64,000 nucleotides of DNA from Galeruca laticollis (Eukaryota; Arthropoda; Insecta; Coleoptera; Chrysomelidae). Numbering within the stretch: the stretch's first letter is position 1; each line of letters begins with the position of its first letter. Under the pieces are notes generated by a model. The model was given only the letters and a program-made list of their open reading frames with translations. It was not told the origin of the DNA and searched no databases. The position numbers were made by a program, and so were the translations under genes. Of this stretch, positions 52,653 through 63,903 are shown piece after piece. The DNA lies in assembly GCA_963921935.1 (NCBI GenBank), contig OY998179.1:27277114-27341113 (forward strand), in the 5' to 3' direction.

Positions 52653-55600
52653 CTAGATAAATATATTTGTATTATTGATGAATTTGATTATTACGTCAAG
52701 GACCTTTTTGTTATTGGTACCCAAGAGGAATGGCATGTTGATTGGGAATTCAATCCCAAGTTCTCTAAGATCTCCTATTAGGATGTTGTTGTGAGTTTCG
52801 AATTTCTTGCATTTTAAGAAGATGTGGTTTAAGTCAGCCCTTTCATTGCACTCTTCGCATAGATCAGATGTTATTACTTTGATTTTGTTGAGATGAGCGG
52901 GGTAAGATGCATGTCCAAATCGCATTCTTATTAAGGAGACCGTCTGTCTTCGGCTGTAAGTAGTGTTCCTGTACCAGCATTTTTTGGGGATGTATTCTTG
53001 TAACAGAGTATACTGTGAATTTTTTTTATTGCAATAGTTTTCCCAATGTATGGTCCATTTTTTATACAAATTATTTTTGCATATGTTAATGCAATCCGAT
53101 ATGCAATTATTCTCAAAATATGCTTCTCCTGTGTCGATACTTTCTTTTGCTAAAATATCTACGTGCTCGTTTTGTTTTATGCCTATGTGAGCTTTAACCC
53201 AAGCCATTTGTATGTCGAATTTCCTTGAAGTGAGTTGTCCTAGGATGACTTGAATTTTGTAAATATACGGATGAGATACAAGGGAGCTTGGATTGATTGG
53301 TTTATTTATACTCTGCAGGACGGATAGTGAGTCCGAAAATAACGTAATGCTTTTATGTTGGTTTTGAGATGCTAAGTATTCTAAGGCTTTCAATATTCCG
53401 TATGCCTCTGCGGTGTAAATCGAACTATGGGAATTGATTTTGAACTTCTTTTCTATTTTTCCTTCGGGGATATAAAATGCACACCCAGTACCTAACTCAT
53501 TCTTTGATGCATCAGTGTATACTGCCATGTTACTTTCGTTATTATCTGTAATTCTTTCAATTAAATTTTGATTATAAGAAGCAGTTTCAAAGTATTTCGG
53601 TATTATAATTTTTGGTTTGTTTTGATATAATTCAAAGTATTTATCTCTCGTATGTTGCATCAATGTCGTGTTGCTTGTATTACGAAAACCTATACATAGT
53701 GGAGGAGAATTTTTTTTTATCCAGTATGTTTTTGTCAAATCGTTGCAGTTTAAAACAGATACTTTATGGATTAGTGGCGACTGTTTTAATTTGCATTTTA
53801 AGATCATTGTTTCGGCCAAGTATTCTCTTCTCAATTTTAGTGGCGGATCTTTTGCTTCCACTCTCATAGCTTCGACAGGTGTAGACTTCATTGCTCCAAT
53901 GCAAATTCTAAGAGCTTTATTTTGAATGAGATCTAGTTGTTTTAGGTTTGTGTCATTTGCTGATCCATACAGTATGCTTCCATAGTCAATTATAGATCGG
54001 ATGTACGCTCTGTAGAACAAAAGTGCTATGTCTAGACTAGCTCCCCACCACGTCCTCGTAATCATTTTCAGGAAGTTTATTGCTTTTGTGCACTTTGTTC
54101 GTATGAGTTCTATGAATGGTTTCCATGTTAGCTTGCTATCCAGTACTATTCCTAAATATTTGACTTCATCTTTGTATGGTAGTAGAGCATTGCCTAATTG
54201 GATATTTTCAGGTTTTTGTAAATTATGTCTAGAAAATACGTTGATGCTTGACTTATGAGGCGCGATTTGAAGTCCTAGGTTCTGGATGGTGGTAATCAAA
54301 GGAATGAATGAGTTCTCTAGTTTCTGTAATCCACGATCATATTTCTTTTCCTGTGAGTATAAAACAATATCATCTGCATATTGTATTATAGTTGTTTCCT
54401 CCGTTATTGAGTGTAAACAAGTGGTAAATATATTGAATAATAGAGGAGATAATGTTGATCCCTGAGGTAGTCCCAGTGAGGTATGTCGTGGTCCGATTAG
54501 GGAATTATTGTCTAATATATACTTTTCTATTTGATAGCATTTGACATAATAGGTTACAGATTCGTTCCGGGAAGTTCGATTCTTTCATTTTATCTTTTAG
54601 AATTGGGATGTTGACTGTATCGTAAGCACTTTGAAGGTCTAAGAATGTTGCAATTAAGTATCCATTTTCTGAGAATGTGTTCTGTATATCTGTGGCAATG
54701 TGTGATGCCGCGTCAATTGTGCCGAATCCTTTTTTAAATCCATATTGGGTTATGGGTAATATTTGGTTCTGGTTTATCCACCACTCTAGTCGATTTTTGA
54801 TTATTCTCTCAAAGGTCTTTAGGACACATGAGAGAAGCGATATTCCTCTGTAGGATTCAGGATCTTCGGGATCTTTCCCAGGTTTTAGAATTGGAATGAT
54901 TATCACCTTTTTCCAATCTTGTATGTTGCAATTCCCGGTTGACCATATTTCGTTGAATATTTCCAATAAAAACATTTTGGCGTTTTTAGGTAAATGTAGC
55001 AGCATTGCATATTTAATGTCATCTTCTCCAGGTGCCGTATTTTTTGAAATATTGAGAGCATTTTCTAATTCCTCAAATTCCAGGCTCCTCTGGAAAATTT
55101 CTGGTGTATCTTCTGCTTGTTTTGCTGTTGTAATTTCCTTGGGATTTAATAATACCATTGGGGGAGTAATTTTGTCTAAAAACGGTTCTACCCAGTTGTC
55201 ATCTGTGGACTTGGTTCGGTTAGTTAGATTTCCTTTCATTTTTTTTGCTTGATTCCATATTTGAGTCATGGGCGTATTTTTGTTGAGGTTATTGCAATAT
55301 GTAATCCAGGATTGTCTTGCCACTTTTCTTAGAATTCTTTTAGTTTTGGCAGCTTCATTTTTTGCAGACAGGAAGTTTTCCAGTGTGCTGGTATTTTTAA
55401 ATTTTATCATTGATTTTTTCCTTGCCCGAATTGCTTCATCGCACTCGTCATTCCACCACGGTGTTATTTTTCCACCTCTTGGTTTAAATGGTTTATTTAT
55501 TGGGATAAATTTATTTGCTAAACTATTTATTCCTTCCATAAAGTATGAGTATTTCTCATTGATGTTGTTGAAGATGGGATTGTCTTGTGCAAAGAAGTTG

Positions 55601-56370
55601 TCAATGTTCTGTTTATAAGAATTCCAATCGGCTTTTTTTATATTCCATTTGCTGGAGGGGTATATGGTACATTCTTTATCTTCAGTTTTATTTTTGACAG
55701 CGAGTTCCATTATGATTGGGTAGTGGTCTGATCCTAAGGTGTCCGGGTGCGTTTTCCAGGTTATTCTATTGGATATATTAGGTGAAGAAAAAGTTAGGTC
55801 TACTGCAGATTTGTGTTCGTTGTGTGTTAGTCTCGTCGGTGATCCATCATTTAGAAGTATTAGTTCTTGGTTATCTATAATATTAGCTAGCTGTCTCCCT
55901 CTTTGGTCGTTTTTGTGCGATCCCCAGACTTCATGGTGGGCGTTAAAATCGCCTGCAAGAATAGTGGGAGAATTTATAGTAGCAAATATGTTTTCCCAAT
56001 CGTTGCCTTTTATGTTTATACCTGGCGGGCAGTACAAGGATAGTATTGAGATTTTTGATGATTTGCATATTTCTATTCGAGCAGCACAAACTGAGATATG
56101 TTCGTGGACATTCAGATTTAAATTTATTTTTTCGCCTTTCATGTGGTTTTTAAATAGGATTGCTGTTCCTCCATAACCATCCGCTCTATCTGCCCGAACG
56201 ATGTGATACCCTTCAAATTTGATTAGTTTGTCCTGTTTAAACCAAGTTTCTGCTAAGATCGCTATATCTACATTATTTTCTTTTAAAAATTTTATTAAAC
56301 TATATCTATTTGCTACAGCGGAACGCGAGTTCCACTGCAAAATGTTTATTGTATTGTTTTTATTGGCCAT
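52653..56370 (-). pseudogene. LINE ORF2: endonuclease, RT and RNase H, one frameshift
   Basis: The frame from 56370 (MANKNNTINILQWNSRSAVA) runs 621 residues. Endonuclease: AILAETWFKQ, ILAGDFNAHHEVWGS, SAVDLTFSS, LGSDHYPIIME. RT start: AYDTVNIPILKDKM preceded by IATFLDLQS. The frame is lost near 54520, just after RKVYI, and resumes in another frame with LGLPQGSTLSPLLFNIF and the catalytic IQYADDIVLYS at about 54400. The 548-residue part continues the RT thumb and RNase H: AVYTDASKNELGTGCAF (Asp), YTAEAYGILKALEYL (Glu), LFSDSLSVLQSI (Asp), WVKAHIGIKQNEHVDILAK. A C-terminal CCHC-like block reads LCEECNERADLNHIFLKCKK. A single 1- or 2-base change separates it from an intact ORF. Confidence 0.9.
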
Positions 56371-57834
56371 TTCGGAATTTGCTAAGTTTATTTTTTACGT
56401 AAACTATATCAATTTTTCCCAAGTCTTCAAAACTTGTTATATCATCTAATATATCCTTTAAGATATTAAAAAGAGTGACTACTTGATCATCTTTATCACT
56501 GCATAAGTCAACTTCCATACTCGTTGTTTTTTGGCCTATTTGAATCGGTTGCTCTGGTCCGAAGTTTGTAGGAATCATTGGAGGGTGCATTTCCTCTCCA
56601 CGCATATTCACCTTTCGTTTTTTAGGAGTATTGCTGAGAGGTGTTGGTGGAGTTGGGGGGTCGTGTATGGTAGGAGGGTTATTTGTTTCATTCCTAGGAT
56701 TTGTTATTTGGGATAAAGGAATGTTAGGTCGGTGGTTATTATAATTATTTTTATTGTGGTTCATATTTTTGTTTGGAAGGGCGGGAAAATTTTCTGGAGT
56801 ATTGGTTAAGGTTTCAAAACTATTTAATAGTGTGACATTAGCATAAGAGTTACAAATGTTTGCTTTTGCCTCAAGAAAGGTAGTATTATTTTGTGCCATG
56901 TGTTCTTTTATTTTTTTTTGTTGTTCAAATGTAGGGCATGTTCTAGAAATCGATTTGTGATCGTTAACCTTACAATATATACAGAAAGTGTTTTCCGGAT
57001 CGTTGCATGTGTGATCGTCTTCTTTTATTTCACCACAATTCAAGCACCTACTATTTGTTGACCGACATTGTTTGGCTACGTGTCCATATCTTAAACAATT
57101 GTAACATTGTGTTACTTTTTGTACATAATTTTCTACTGGACATATTACACTATTTATTTTTATGTGCGTTGGCAAGGCATTACCCTCGAAAGTTACTAGG
57201 ATTGTTTGTTTTGGTATATAAATAGTCTCTCCGTCTATGTCTATTTTTTTTTGAACCTTCTAACTTCCGTGACTGTGCTCGTCGTAATGATATTTTTGAG
57301 TAAGTACTCTTCGTTAAAAATTGTATCGACTTCTTTTATTACCCCTTTACGCTCCAATAAATTATTTGGAATAAATGCTTTTAAATTTTCATTATCAAGT
57401 TCTTTGTTATTAATTAAATTATTAGCATCTTTTAAAGTTGCTAATTGCACTCGCACTCTATTTTTCCCTACCTTTTGTATTCGTTTAATATTAGATATTT
57501 TTAATTTTTGGTGTAAAATATGCCCTACGGCCATGGGATGTAAACGACCTATGTTATCAGTATTCAACTTTTCAATAAAAACATAAATGTTATCTGAATA
57601 TAAATACGATTTGTTGATGTTGAATGTTTTGGGTTTTTGTGTATTGTCACCTGTTGCCGTCTGAATAGAGCGGCGTTCGTCCTCTATGCTGCTAGTATGG
57701 TTATTAACTGGCATTAAATTAGGATTTTCGATCACTTGTGGTCCCATCTCGCTGTTATTTTTATCGGGTTCGCTGTTGATATTCGAAAGATTATTTATGT
57801 TCCCCCCGCCGTCGGGGGGAAGATTTTCAGTCAT
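56360..57834 (-). pseudogene. LINE ORF1 with three zinc knuckles, one homopolymer frameshift
   Basis: The first part (57834-57241) starts MTENLPPDGGGNINNLSNIN and holds an RRM-like region (SYLYSDNIYVFIEKLNTDN, KISNIKRIQKVGKNRVRVQL). At 57243-57251 a run of nine A (minus) ends the frame in a stop, and the neighbouring frame continues directly. Its ORF from 57175 shows CYNCLRYGHVAKQCR, CLNCGEIKEDDHTC and CIYCKVNDHKSISRTC, then a Pro-rich tail (IHDPPTPPTPLSNTPKKRK). The end overlaps the ORF2 start by 11 bp. Either an A-run slip, an assembly error, or ribosomal slippage would join the two parts. Confidence 0.8.
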
Positions 57835-57980
57835 TTTCTATTACTTTCCACGCACTCTTGTTTTACACTAATTTAAGTTTATTTCACGTAAAATTTACCA
57901 GTGATATTTGGTTTAAACGGATTGCTGTGTCGCACGTCTTTCACCTACAATTACCGGTACTCGAATGGACAAAAAATATT

Positions 57981-58540
57981 CATAGCATATCAGCCATTGC
58001 ATTCATATGGTTTGGAGATGAGGCTTACAGCTACAAAACTTCAAAATAATGCAGCATATGTACACAGGTATTTGCAATTTTACACATGCTTTAAAAAAGT
58101 GCAAATGACTTTCTACAACAAAATTTTTAATTGTTACAGATTCAATATTATCCACAATATCCATATCTTCAGATTAAAAGAAATTTTATATAACTTAAAC
58201 AATCAAAATAAGAGGATATGATTCTTATGGGTACCATCTCACATTGATATCTATGGAAATCAAAAATAAGCTAAAATTGCACACTTAGCATCCAAAAATA
58301 CAGATATTATTGCAATTAATAAAACTGCTTACAAGGATCATAAATATAAAATTACTTAATTCAATCGAGGCAACTTGCAAGGAGATTGGGACAATATAGC
58401 TTCAAAACTTAAACAATTAAACACAAAATAGATACCAATTGAAAATTATTATCATCCAGAAGAAATCAAGAGAACATAAAAGGGCCACACAACATTTGCA
58501 CATCAATATCTACTTCAGGAGAAACCAGTTCCACTGAGTG
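57981..58540 (+). pseudogene. Older I-type LINE RNase H fragment
   Basis: The plus strand shows FLWVPSHIDIYGNQK (RNase H C-terminal block), AKIAHLASKNTDIIAINKTA, then FNRGNLQGDWDNIASKLKQL and FAHQYLLQEKPVPLSD, with three or more stops. The LINE at 52394-57980 sits at its left edge. Confidence 0.55.
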
Positions 58541-59299
58541 ATTGATAATTATCAGTTCAATACTTGATTGCTCGATATCTACTCTTTTCCAAAGAGAGAA
58601 AATCCTTAAGGATAGCTCGTGCTGACATAAAATCTATGCATAGAACTACTCTGAAGAAAGTTATGAAGATTTTTGATTTAATATCATTATATAATCGTTT
58701 TCAATCATGTAATGGTATCTATTTGTACTTGTATCTATTTGTTACACATTTCTTTTTAATTCTATACTGCAGCATTAAACAATACTTTTTAAAAAATATG
58801 TTCATCCGTATGCCCTGGGATGGTTAGGTTTGTTCGAACCAAAATGTTCTAATGCACACGGTCTTGAATATGTAAATAAACATTTGTTAATAAGCAAATA
58901 TCAACAAAAACGATCGAAATAAAATAACTATAGACACATATCTTGAAAAATAAAAAAGGAAGAGATAATTACACCTCAGCTTATAGAGTCTCGACAAGCA
59001 TTGAATTATTTTTTTACAAAAAATATCATGGAAACATCGACCGAGTGTGGAGAAAATCCAGTCCAATTTTGATATGCTGGACGTCAAAACCGATATGTTT
59101 GAAGTGTAATTCAATAAATGTCGGATATTCATATAGTCCAAAGTGTAGTTTTTTCGTGAAAAGATCTTCTCTACGATTTTTTTTATTTTTCAAACAGACA
59201 AGGTGTCCAAGTAGGTAACTTTTGTTTCATTGATTTTCACAATGACGAGATATTATTCTCAATATTTCAGACTCATTCAGAATTAAAATTTCCCTAAAG
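58541..59299. other. No recognised gene; 3' flank of the terminal exon on minus
   Basis: Frames at 58564-58827 and 59141-58887 have no family features. The part nearest 59299 is probably the 3' UTR of the minus-strand exon. Confidence 0.4.
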
Positions 59300-59475
59300 T
59301 TAAGCGTCCTCCTGTTCTAGAAGATGCTGTGCTTCTATGATGTTATTGTGGAAGGTTTGTGGGAAACGTTTGTTAAGAGCTGCAGCTGTTGTGATGGTTT
59401 GTTGACGTTTAATAATTATAAGTGCTATAGCAGCAGCGACGCTAATGAAAAGTAGAGCAACCAGCACTCCTCCCA
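59300..59475 (-). CDS. Terminal exon of an unidentified type I membrane protein
   Basis: On minus, TGTGTTTGTTTCAG at about 59489-59476 is a good splice acceptor. The exon then begins with two bases completing a codon and reads GGVLVALLFISVAAAIALII, a 21-23-residue transmembrane helix, followed by a basic stop-transfer (IKRQQ) and a ~35-residue cytoplasmic tail ending IIEAQHLLEQEDA with TAA at 59302-59300. The ORF extends through the presumed intron to 59539, but those residues include no recognisable domain. The layout is of a single-pass surface protein (for example an adhesion molecule or receptor). The earlier exons lie to the right, outside or unrecognised. Confidence 0.55.
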
Positions 59476-62134
59476 CTGAAACAAACACAGCACACGGTTT
59501 TTTAGTATAGTTTTGGAAAAACAAAAGAATTATGTACATGCGGGATGTTCAACAGTACACTGCTATGAAAAGTAGTGTATTTCTCATAGTTTACTTAATT
59601 TCATAACCATATATTGCTCATACTGTGAGAAATATTTTTTTCTACAGCCATTATAAAATTCACTCATTCGATACGCTCAGGCATACAAAATGGCACATCT
59701 ACCATACGCTCAGCAGTTCATTAAATAGTTATTGGAGGGCACTCTCCCACACCACAGTAGAGGTATCCTCGATGCCCAGACTTTTTCTATATAACGATTC
59801 ACTTGTATTCTTTAAATTTGTGTAGTTGTACAAAAAAAAATTAAAATGTTAAAATTTCTCATTTCTTTGTGGCTGTAGAAAAAATCGTATCCGGCACTCG
59901 TGGAAATTCGCAACTCCATATGAGTGTGAATTCATTCATTCATACTCGTATGGAATTATCTTCATTCCGCACTCATATCAGAATATACTATTTCTCACAG
60001 CACTTTGCCAACACCACATATATTTATATTGTTGGCTACTGTTCAGCTTCAAATAATTGTCACAACAGTCAGATTATGGAAGTTTTTTAAATTCTCCAAC
60101 TTTGTGCTGTTGGAGAAGAAGTAGGGAAAAGTACTTTTCTCACTCATGTTTGCGGCACTAGCCTTTCAGGCTCTAGCCACAGTATACCTAACAAACAGTA
60201 GTGCATCTTCAAGGCGTTACCTTTGAAGTTTAAAAGTAACTGTCGGCCATATTTTCTGGATAAATATCAGGTCAGAAGCCAGCTTTATGGATACGACAGA
60301 ATCGTACTTAAAAAATTTCTTTATTGTAATAAAGCGACAAATGAGGATATTTTCGTTCCGTTTGTTAAATGTTGATATAATGTGACCTTATTTAACTCTA
60401 TACTTATAAAAACACACACCTGTTCACACAAGATACAATTTACATACAATGAAATAATGAAAATCCGAGATGAAAATGTTGTTCGTGACGTTTTCTTGTT
60501 CCTCTGTTCATCGTGCCAAGTAATGTCAGACGCACAGACTGTCAAATGACTCGAATATCGATATTCCATTGGTTGGATTCAGACAGTGACAGGAGAATGC
60601 ACCACACTCTTCCTTCTTGATTAGTTTAAATATTTTATCCTCAGTACATGGCGTCTAGTCTGCGCGACTTTTGCCATCTGTCCAAGATACACTACTGTTT
60701 GTATTTGTATACTGTGCTCTAGTGACAATATTGCAACGTCATGAAAAAAGTATCCCCACTTGTTGCACAATATGCTATTGTAGTAACTTTATACTGATGA
60801 AAAATGATAGGAAATTATGACACAGTTTGATAAGTTTTTGAACTATGACATAATTAATTTTAGAGATAATGGGAGTATGGAAAGATTTGGCATAACAAAA
60901 GTATTAGAATGCGACAAAGGTAGCAAGTAATTTCAATGGAAATACTGTAGACTAAGCAGTAATGAGTAGTGTGTATTCAACATATTATAAACTTATAAAT
61001 ATTGTAATAGTCTAAGATCCCACTGCTCTATTCTGCATCTATCTGTTTTTTTGATGATATTAGTTTTAAATGAATGTTGAGGAAGTATGCAATGAATTAG
61101 TGATAGGTTGCCCATAAAAAAGTAGCCGCAATTACCGGTAATAAATTTTTGTATAATTAATTTGCTAATATAAATTGCAGCTATGTGTTTTTTAATCAGT
61201 TTATGTCATTTTAAAAGGAATGATATAAAGAATAGGAAAAAAATGGTTGCCAGTTTTCAGTCAGCTGCAACGTTACGGTTGCCAGGTGTATACAGGTATA
61301 TTATTGTTATTTACAGTCATCTGTTTTTTAAAAAAAAATTAATACAAAATTAAAGTTTTATATTTCCTGTTTAGGATTATCCATGGTTGCCAGTTAAAAA
61401 ATGGCCGCAAGCAGAGTTTGCCAAGCAAGATACACAGATTGTTACGTGCTGTAAACAAGAGTACAATGTAGTGTAGATGTAGTTCTGGTGTTTTGTTAAT
61501 TTGTATTTATGAAGTATACATTTTTGATTATAGAGAAAATTTTTTTGTATCAAAAAAGAACTATTTTTTATTGCAAAAATTGTCTACGGAATCTTTTAAG
61601 CACATCAATGTTGCTTTATTTGTTCATGTATAATATTTCCGGTTTTTTGTATTAAGAACTAGTTACTTTCTTTTTATAATAAATCTTATCAATATTATCG
61701 TATTTGATTCGTAATAATTAAATCAAAATAATAAATATTAATCAGTCAGAGCAATGGAACATAAAATAATGACGTTCAACAATAATTTTGATTTCAATGA
61801 TCTTTTATGGACAAAGTAAAAAACAATTTGTTTATACAAATTATGTACTATACAGGTCACGTTTTATATGCTCTTAAATATAATCGTAAATCGACAGTTT
61901 ACGTTGTGTATTCCACTGAAATTTGGTGTCCAAATGTGGAAATTTTTACAATCTATCCAGTGATCTAACACTACAATTTTAAAATATATCATATAACATT
62001 AGTCGGAACAATTTATTCTGAAAGTTCCTAGCAAAAAAGTAATTACCAAAAACCATCACAGTAAAAAGAAATGCGATAAAGATACACCTGAACTTTAAAT
62101 CAGTGAACAGGTCCGGACTTAGAATCTCTGTGAA
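59476..62134. other. Long stretch without recognised genes; probably intronic or intergenic
   Basis: If the terminal exon is real, the first part is its upstream intron. Short frames (59625-59825, 59869-60090, 60569-60321, 62179-61979) show no family features. The phrase GGTTGCCAG occurs three times at 61246-61392. 61850-62134 is likely the 5' leader of the LINE that follows. Confidence 0.4.
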
Positions 62135-62815
62135 ATGAATTGTGCACATTGCAAAGTAAAGACATTCCGACTGTATCACGTGATGGCTGTGAGAGATCTG
62201 TTCATAAAGGACAGAAGTGTTCTGGTCTCAATGCATCAGAATTAAAGGTTATGGATTTGAGAGGTGGCAGAAATTTTAAATTTTACTGTGCCGATTGCCA
62301 GATGGGTATACAATTAATACCTAAGCTTCTCGCCTCTATTGATAATATGCAGGCAGAGATCAATGAATTGAAGAAGAAAATCGATTCATCTACAACTGCA
62401 CGATCCGAAGAGAGCATCATTGATGAGATAAGTGAAAGGGAAAAAAAGAAAAACAATGTCATAGTGTATAATCTATCTGAAAATGGAAGCTCACAGTATG
62501 CTGATCTGAAAGAAGTGAAAGCAATTGTTAGAGAAATAAATAATGAAGACAACAAGAAGAATTGGTATTATTAATAAAAATGGATCACGCGCCCTGAAAG
62601 TTGTATTCTCCAATCACGAGGATGCTATGAAGGTCATCAAGAACAAAAGGAGTCTAAATAAAGCAAAAAAGGTATTTATAAGAGCGGATTTAACTCAGCG
62701 TCAAGTTGCACACTTGAAAAAAGTTCAAGAGGAGATGCAAGAAAGAAGAAATAATGGAGAAGATGTATTCATCAGATACATTGGTGGCACTCCTCCAATA
62801 ACAAAAAACTAGTAG
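62135..62815 (+). pseudogene. LINE ORF1 with PHD-like zinc finger and coiled coil
   Basis: ATG at 62135 gives a Cys pair (MNCAHCKV). After an early frame change the sequence continues RDGCERSVHKGQKCSGLNAS and FKFYCADCQMGIQ, a CCHC/PHD-like arrangement. A short coiled coil (IDNMQAEINELKKKID) and EKKKNNVIVYNLSENGSS follow, then a second frame change near 62560 and IINKNGSRALKVVFSNHEDA with KKVFIRADLTQRQVAHLKKV. The pattern resembles ORF1 of CR1/Jockey-group LINEs. Two frameshifts in 680 bp show modest decay. Confidence 0.65.
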
Positions 62816-62855
62816 AACTAGTAAATAATGTTCTCAGTGATGATGGTAAAATTTA

Positions 62856-63148
62856 TCTTTATTACCAAAATGTTGGTGGTCTCATGACTAAACTTAGGGA
62901 ATTGGGACATTCGATTTTAGGGAATAATTATGATAATATTATCCTTGTAGAATCATGGCTGAACAAAGATTTTTATAATGCGGAATTAGTTTTAAATGGT
63001 TATAATATATTCAGATTTGATAGGGATGAATCAAACACTGACAAGAAACGGGAAGGAGGTATTTTAATTGCCATAAAGTCTGAGATAAATGCTAAAAAGT
63101 TGAAATTCGAAGGAATATAGTCGAGCAAATTTTTGTCATTCTTTATAT
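62856..63148 (+). pseudogene. Start of LINE endonuclease, cut by the 750-bp TIR element
   Basis: The plus strand shows LYYQNVGGLMTKLREL (Asn), NIILVESWLNKDFYN (Glu) and REGGILIAIKSEINAKKLKF, the first endonuclease motifs, about 45 bp after ORF1. A frame change near 63118 precedes VEQIFVILYIK, which runs up to the TIR element at 63149. No continuation was recognised after 63903 in the remaining 97 bp. Confidence 0.7.
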
Positions 63149-63150
63149 AA

Positions 63151-63903
63151 AAAAATAGGTAAAAAAACTTTTTAAGTTAAACGGTTTTATGTTAAACATA
63201 CATTGCAATGTTTAAGATAAATGTACTAAAAACCAAAAAATAATAAAATAGATACAGTCGTGGGAATTATAAACATATGCATAGACTAGACTAAAATAAA
63301 ACCGTGGGGCATGTCAATTGTCTACAATCGTTGATTAAAATTTTTGTTTTGTAATGTTACACTATAATTAGGCAGTTGTTCAACCGACAACGATGGACGT
63401 GTGATAAGTAGGGCTAGAATGTGGAAACAAGCTAGCAAGCTCGATTATAAGCGAGTTTTAGGGTTTCATAGTGGTGAGCGAGTAGTACTTTTATCATATG
63501 TTTTGTCGATTAAAGACAAACTACGAGCAGTGAAACGATTCCTCGCCAGCCAGCAGTGTGAATGTCCAACGATAAACTAGTTGAAACATCTCTTTTATTT
63601 ACATGGAGTGTATAACTATTGGAATTTCCATGAGCAAGAAAATAGTAAGTAATTTCCTCACCGTCTGCGGGCCAACTGCCTAACGACGAATTAAACGATT
63701 CTTCTATCGCACATTAAGTCGATAATTTGTAGACAATTGACGTGCCCCACGGTTTTATTTTAGTCTAGTCTATGCATATGTTTATAATTCCCACGACTGT
63801 ATCTATTTTATTATTTTTTGGTTTTTAGTACATTTATCTTAAACATTGCAATGTATGTTTAACATAAAACCGTTTAACTTAAAAAGTTTTTTTACCTATT
63901 TTT
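63151..63903 (-). mobile_element. 750-bp TIR element, copy B, opposite orientation to copy A
   Basis: Arms 63151-63327 and about 63728-63903. The core (GTGGAAACAAGCTAGCAAGC at 63421) is the reverse complement of the core in copy A. The termini AAAAATAGG and CCTATTTTT are intact. TTTATAT flanks both sides (63142-63148 and 63905-63911) as a candidate 7-bp duplication, though the region is AT-rich. It lies within the LINE endonuclease. By eye only a handful of differences separate the two copies. Confidence 0.85.

Larger units (their letters stand above)
52394..57980 (-). mobile_element. Nearly full-length LINE with RNase H (LOA/I-like), 11-bp candidate duplication
   Basis: CAAAAAATATT occurs at 52394-52404 and 57970-57980. 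Inside, on minus, are a 135-bp 5' leader, ORF1 (57834-56360), ORF2 (56370-52653), a ~240-bp 3' UTR and a poly(A)-like tail (poly-T at 52405-52413 on plus). ORF1 is broken once and ORF2 once. The AT-rich duplication is weaker evidence than for the LINE at 47287-51717. Endonuclease, RT and RNase H in one ORF2 plus a triple zinc-knuckle ORF1 fit LOA or I-type LINEs. Confidence 0.85.

Noticed and set aside
57981..58221. Plus-strand frame at the right edge of the LINE as a new gene
   Set aside because: Its downstream continuation matches an LINE RNase H block, so it is more likely part of an older element.
2452..63903. The two 750-bp elements as ends of a 61-kb composite transposon
   Set aside because: Each copy has its own complete pair of TIRs and a separate insertion context. 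The bracketed content is a nest of unrelated elements, so the pairing is coincidental to the window.
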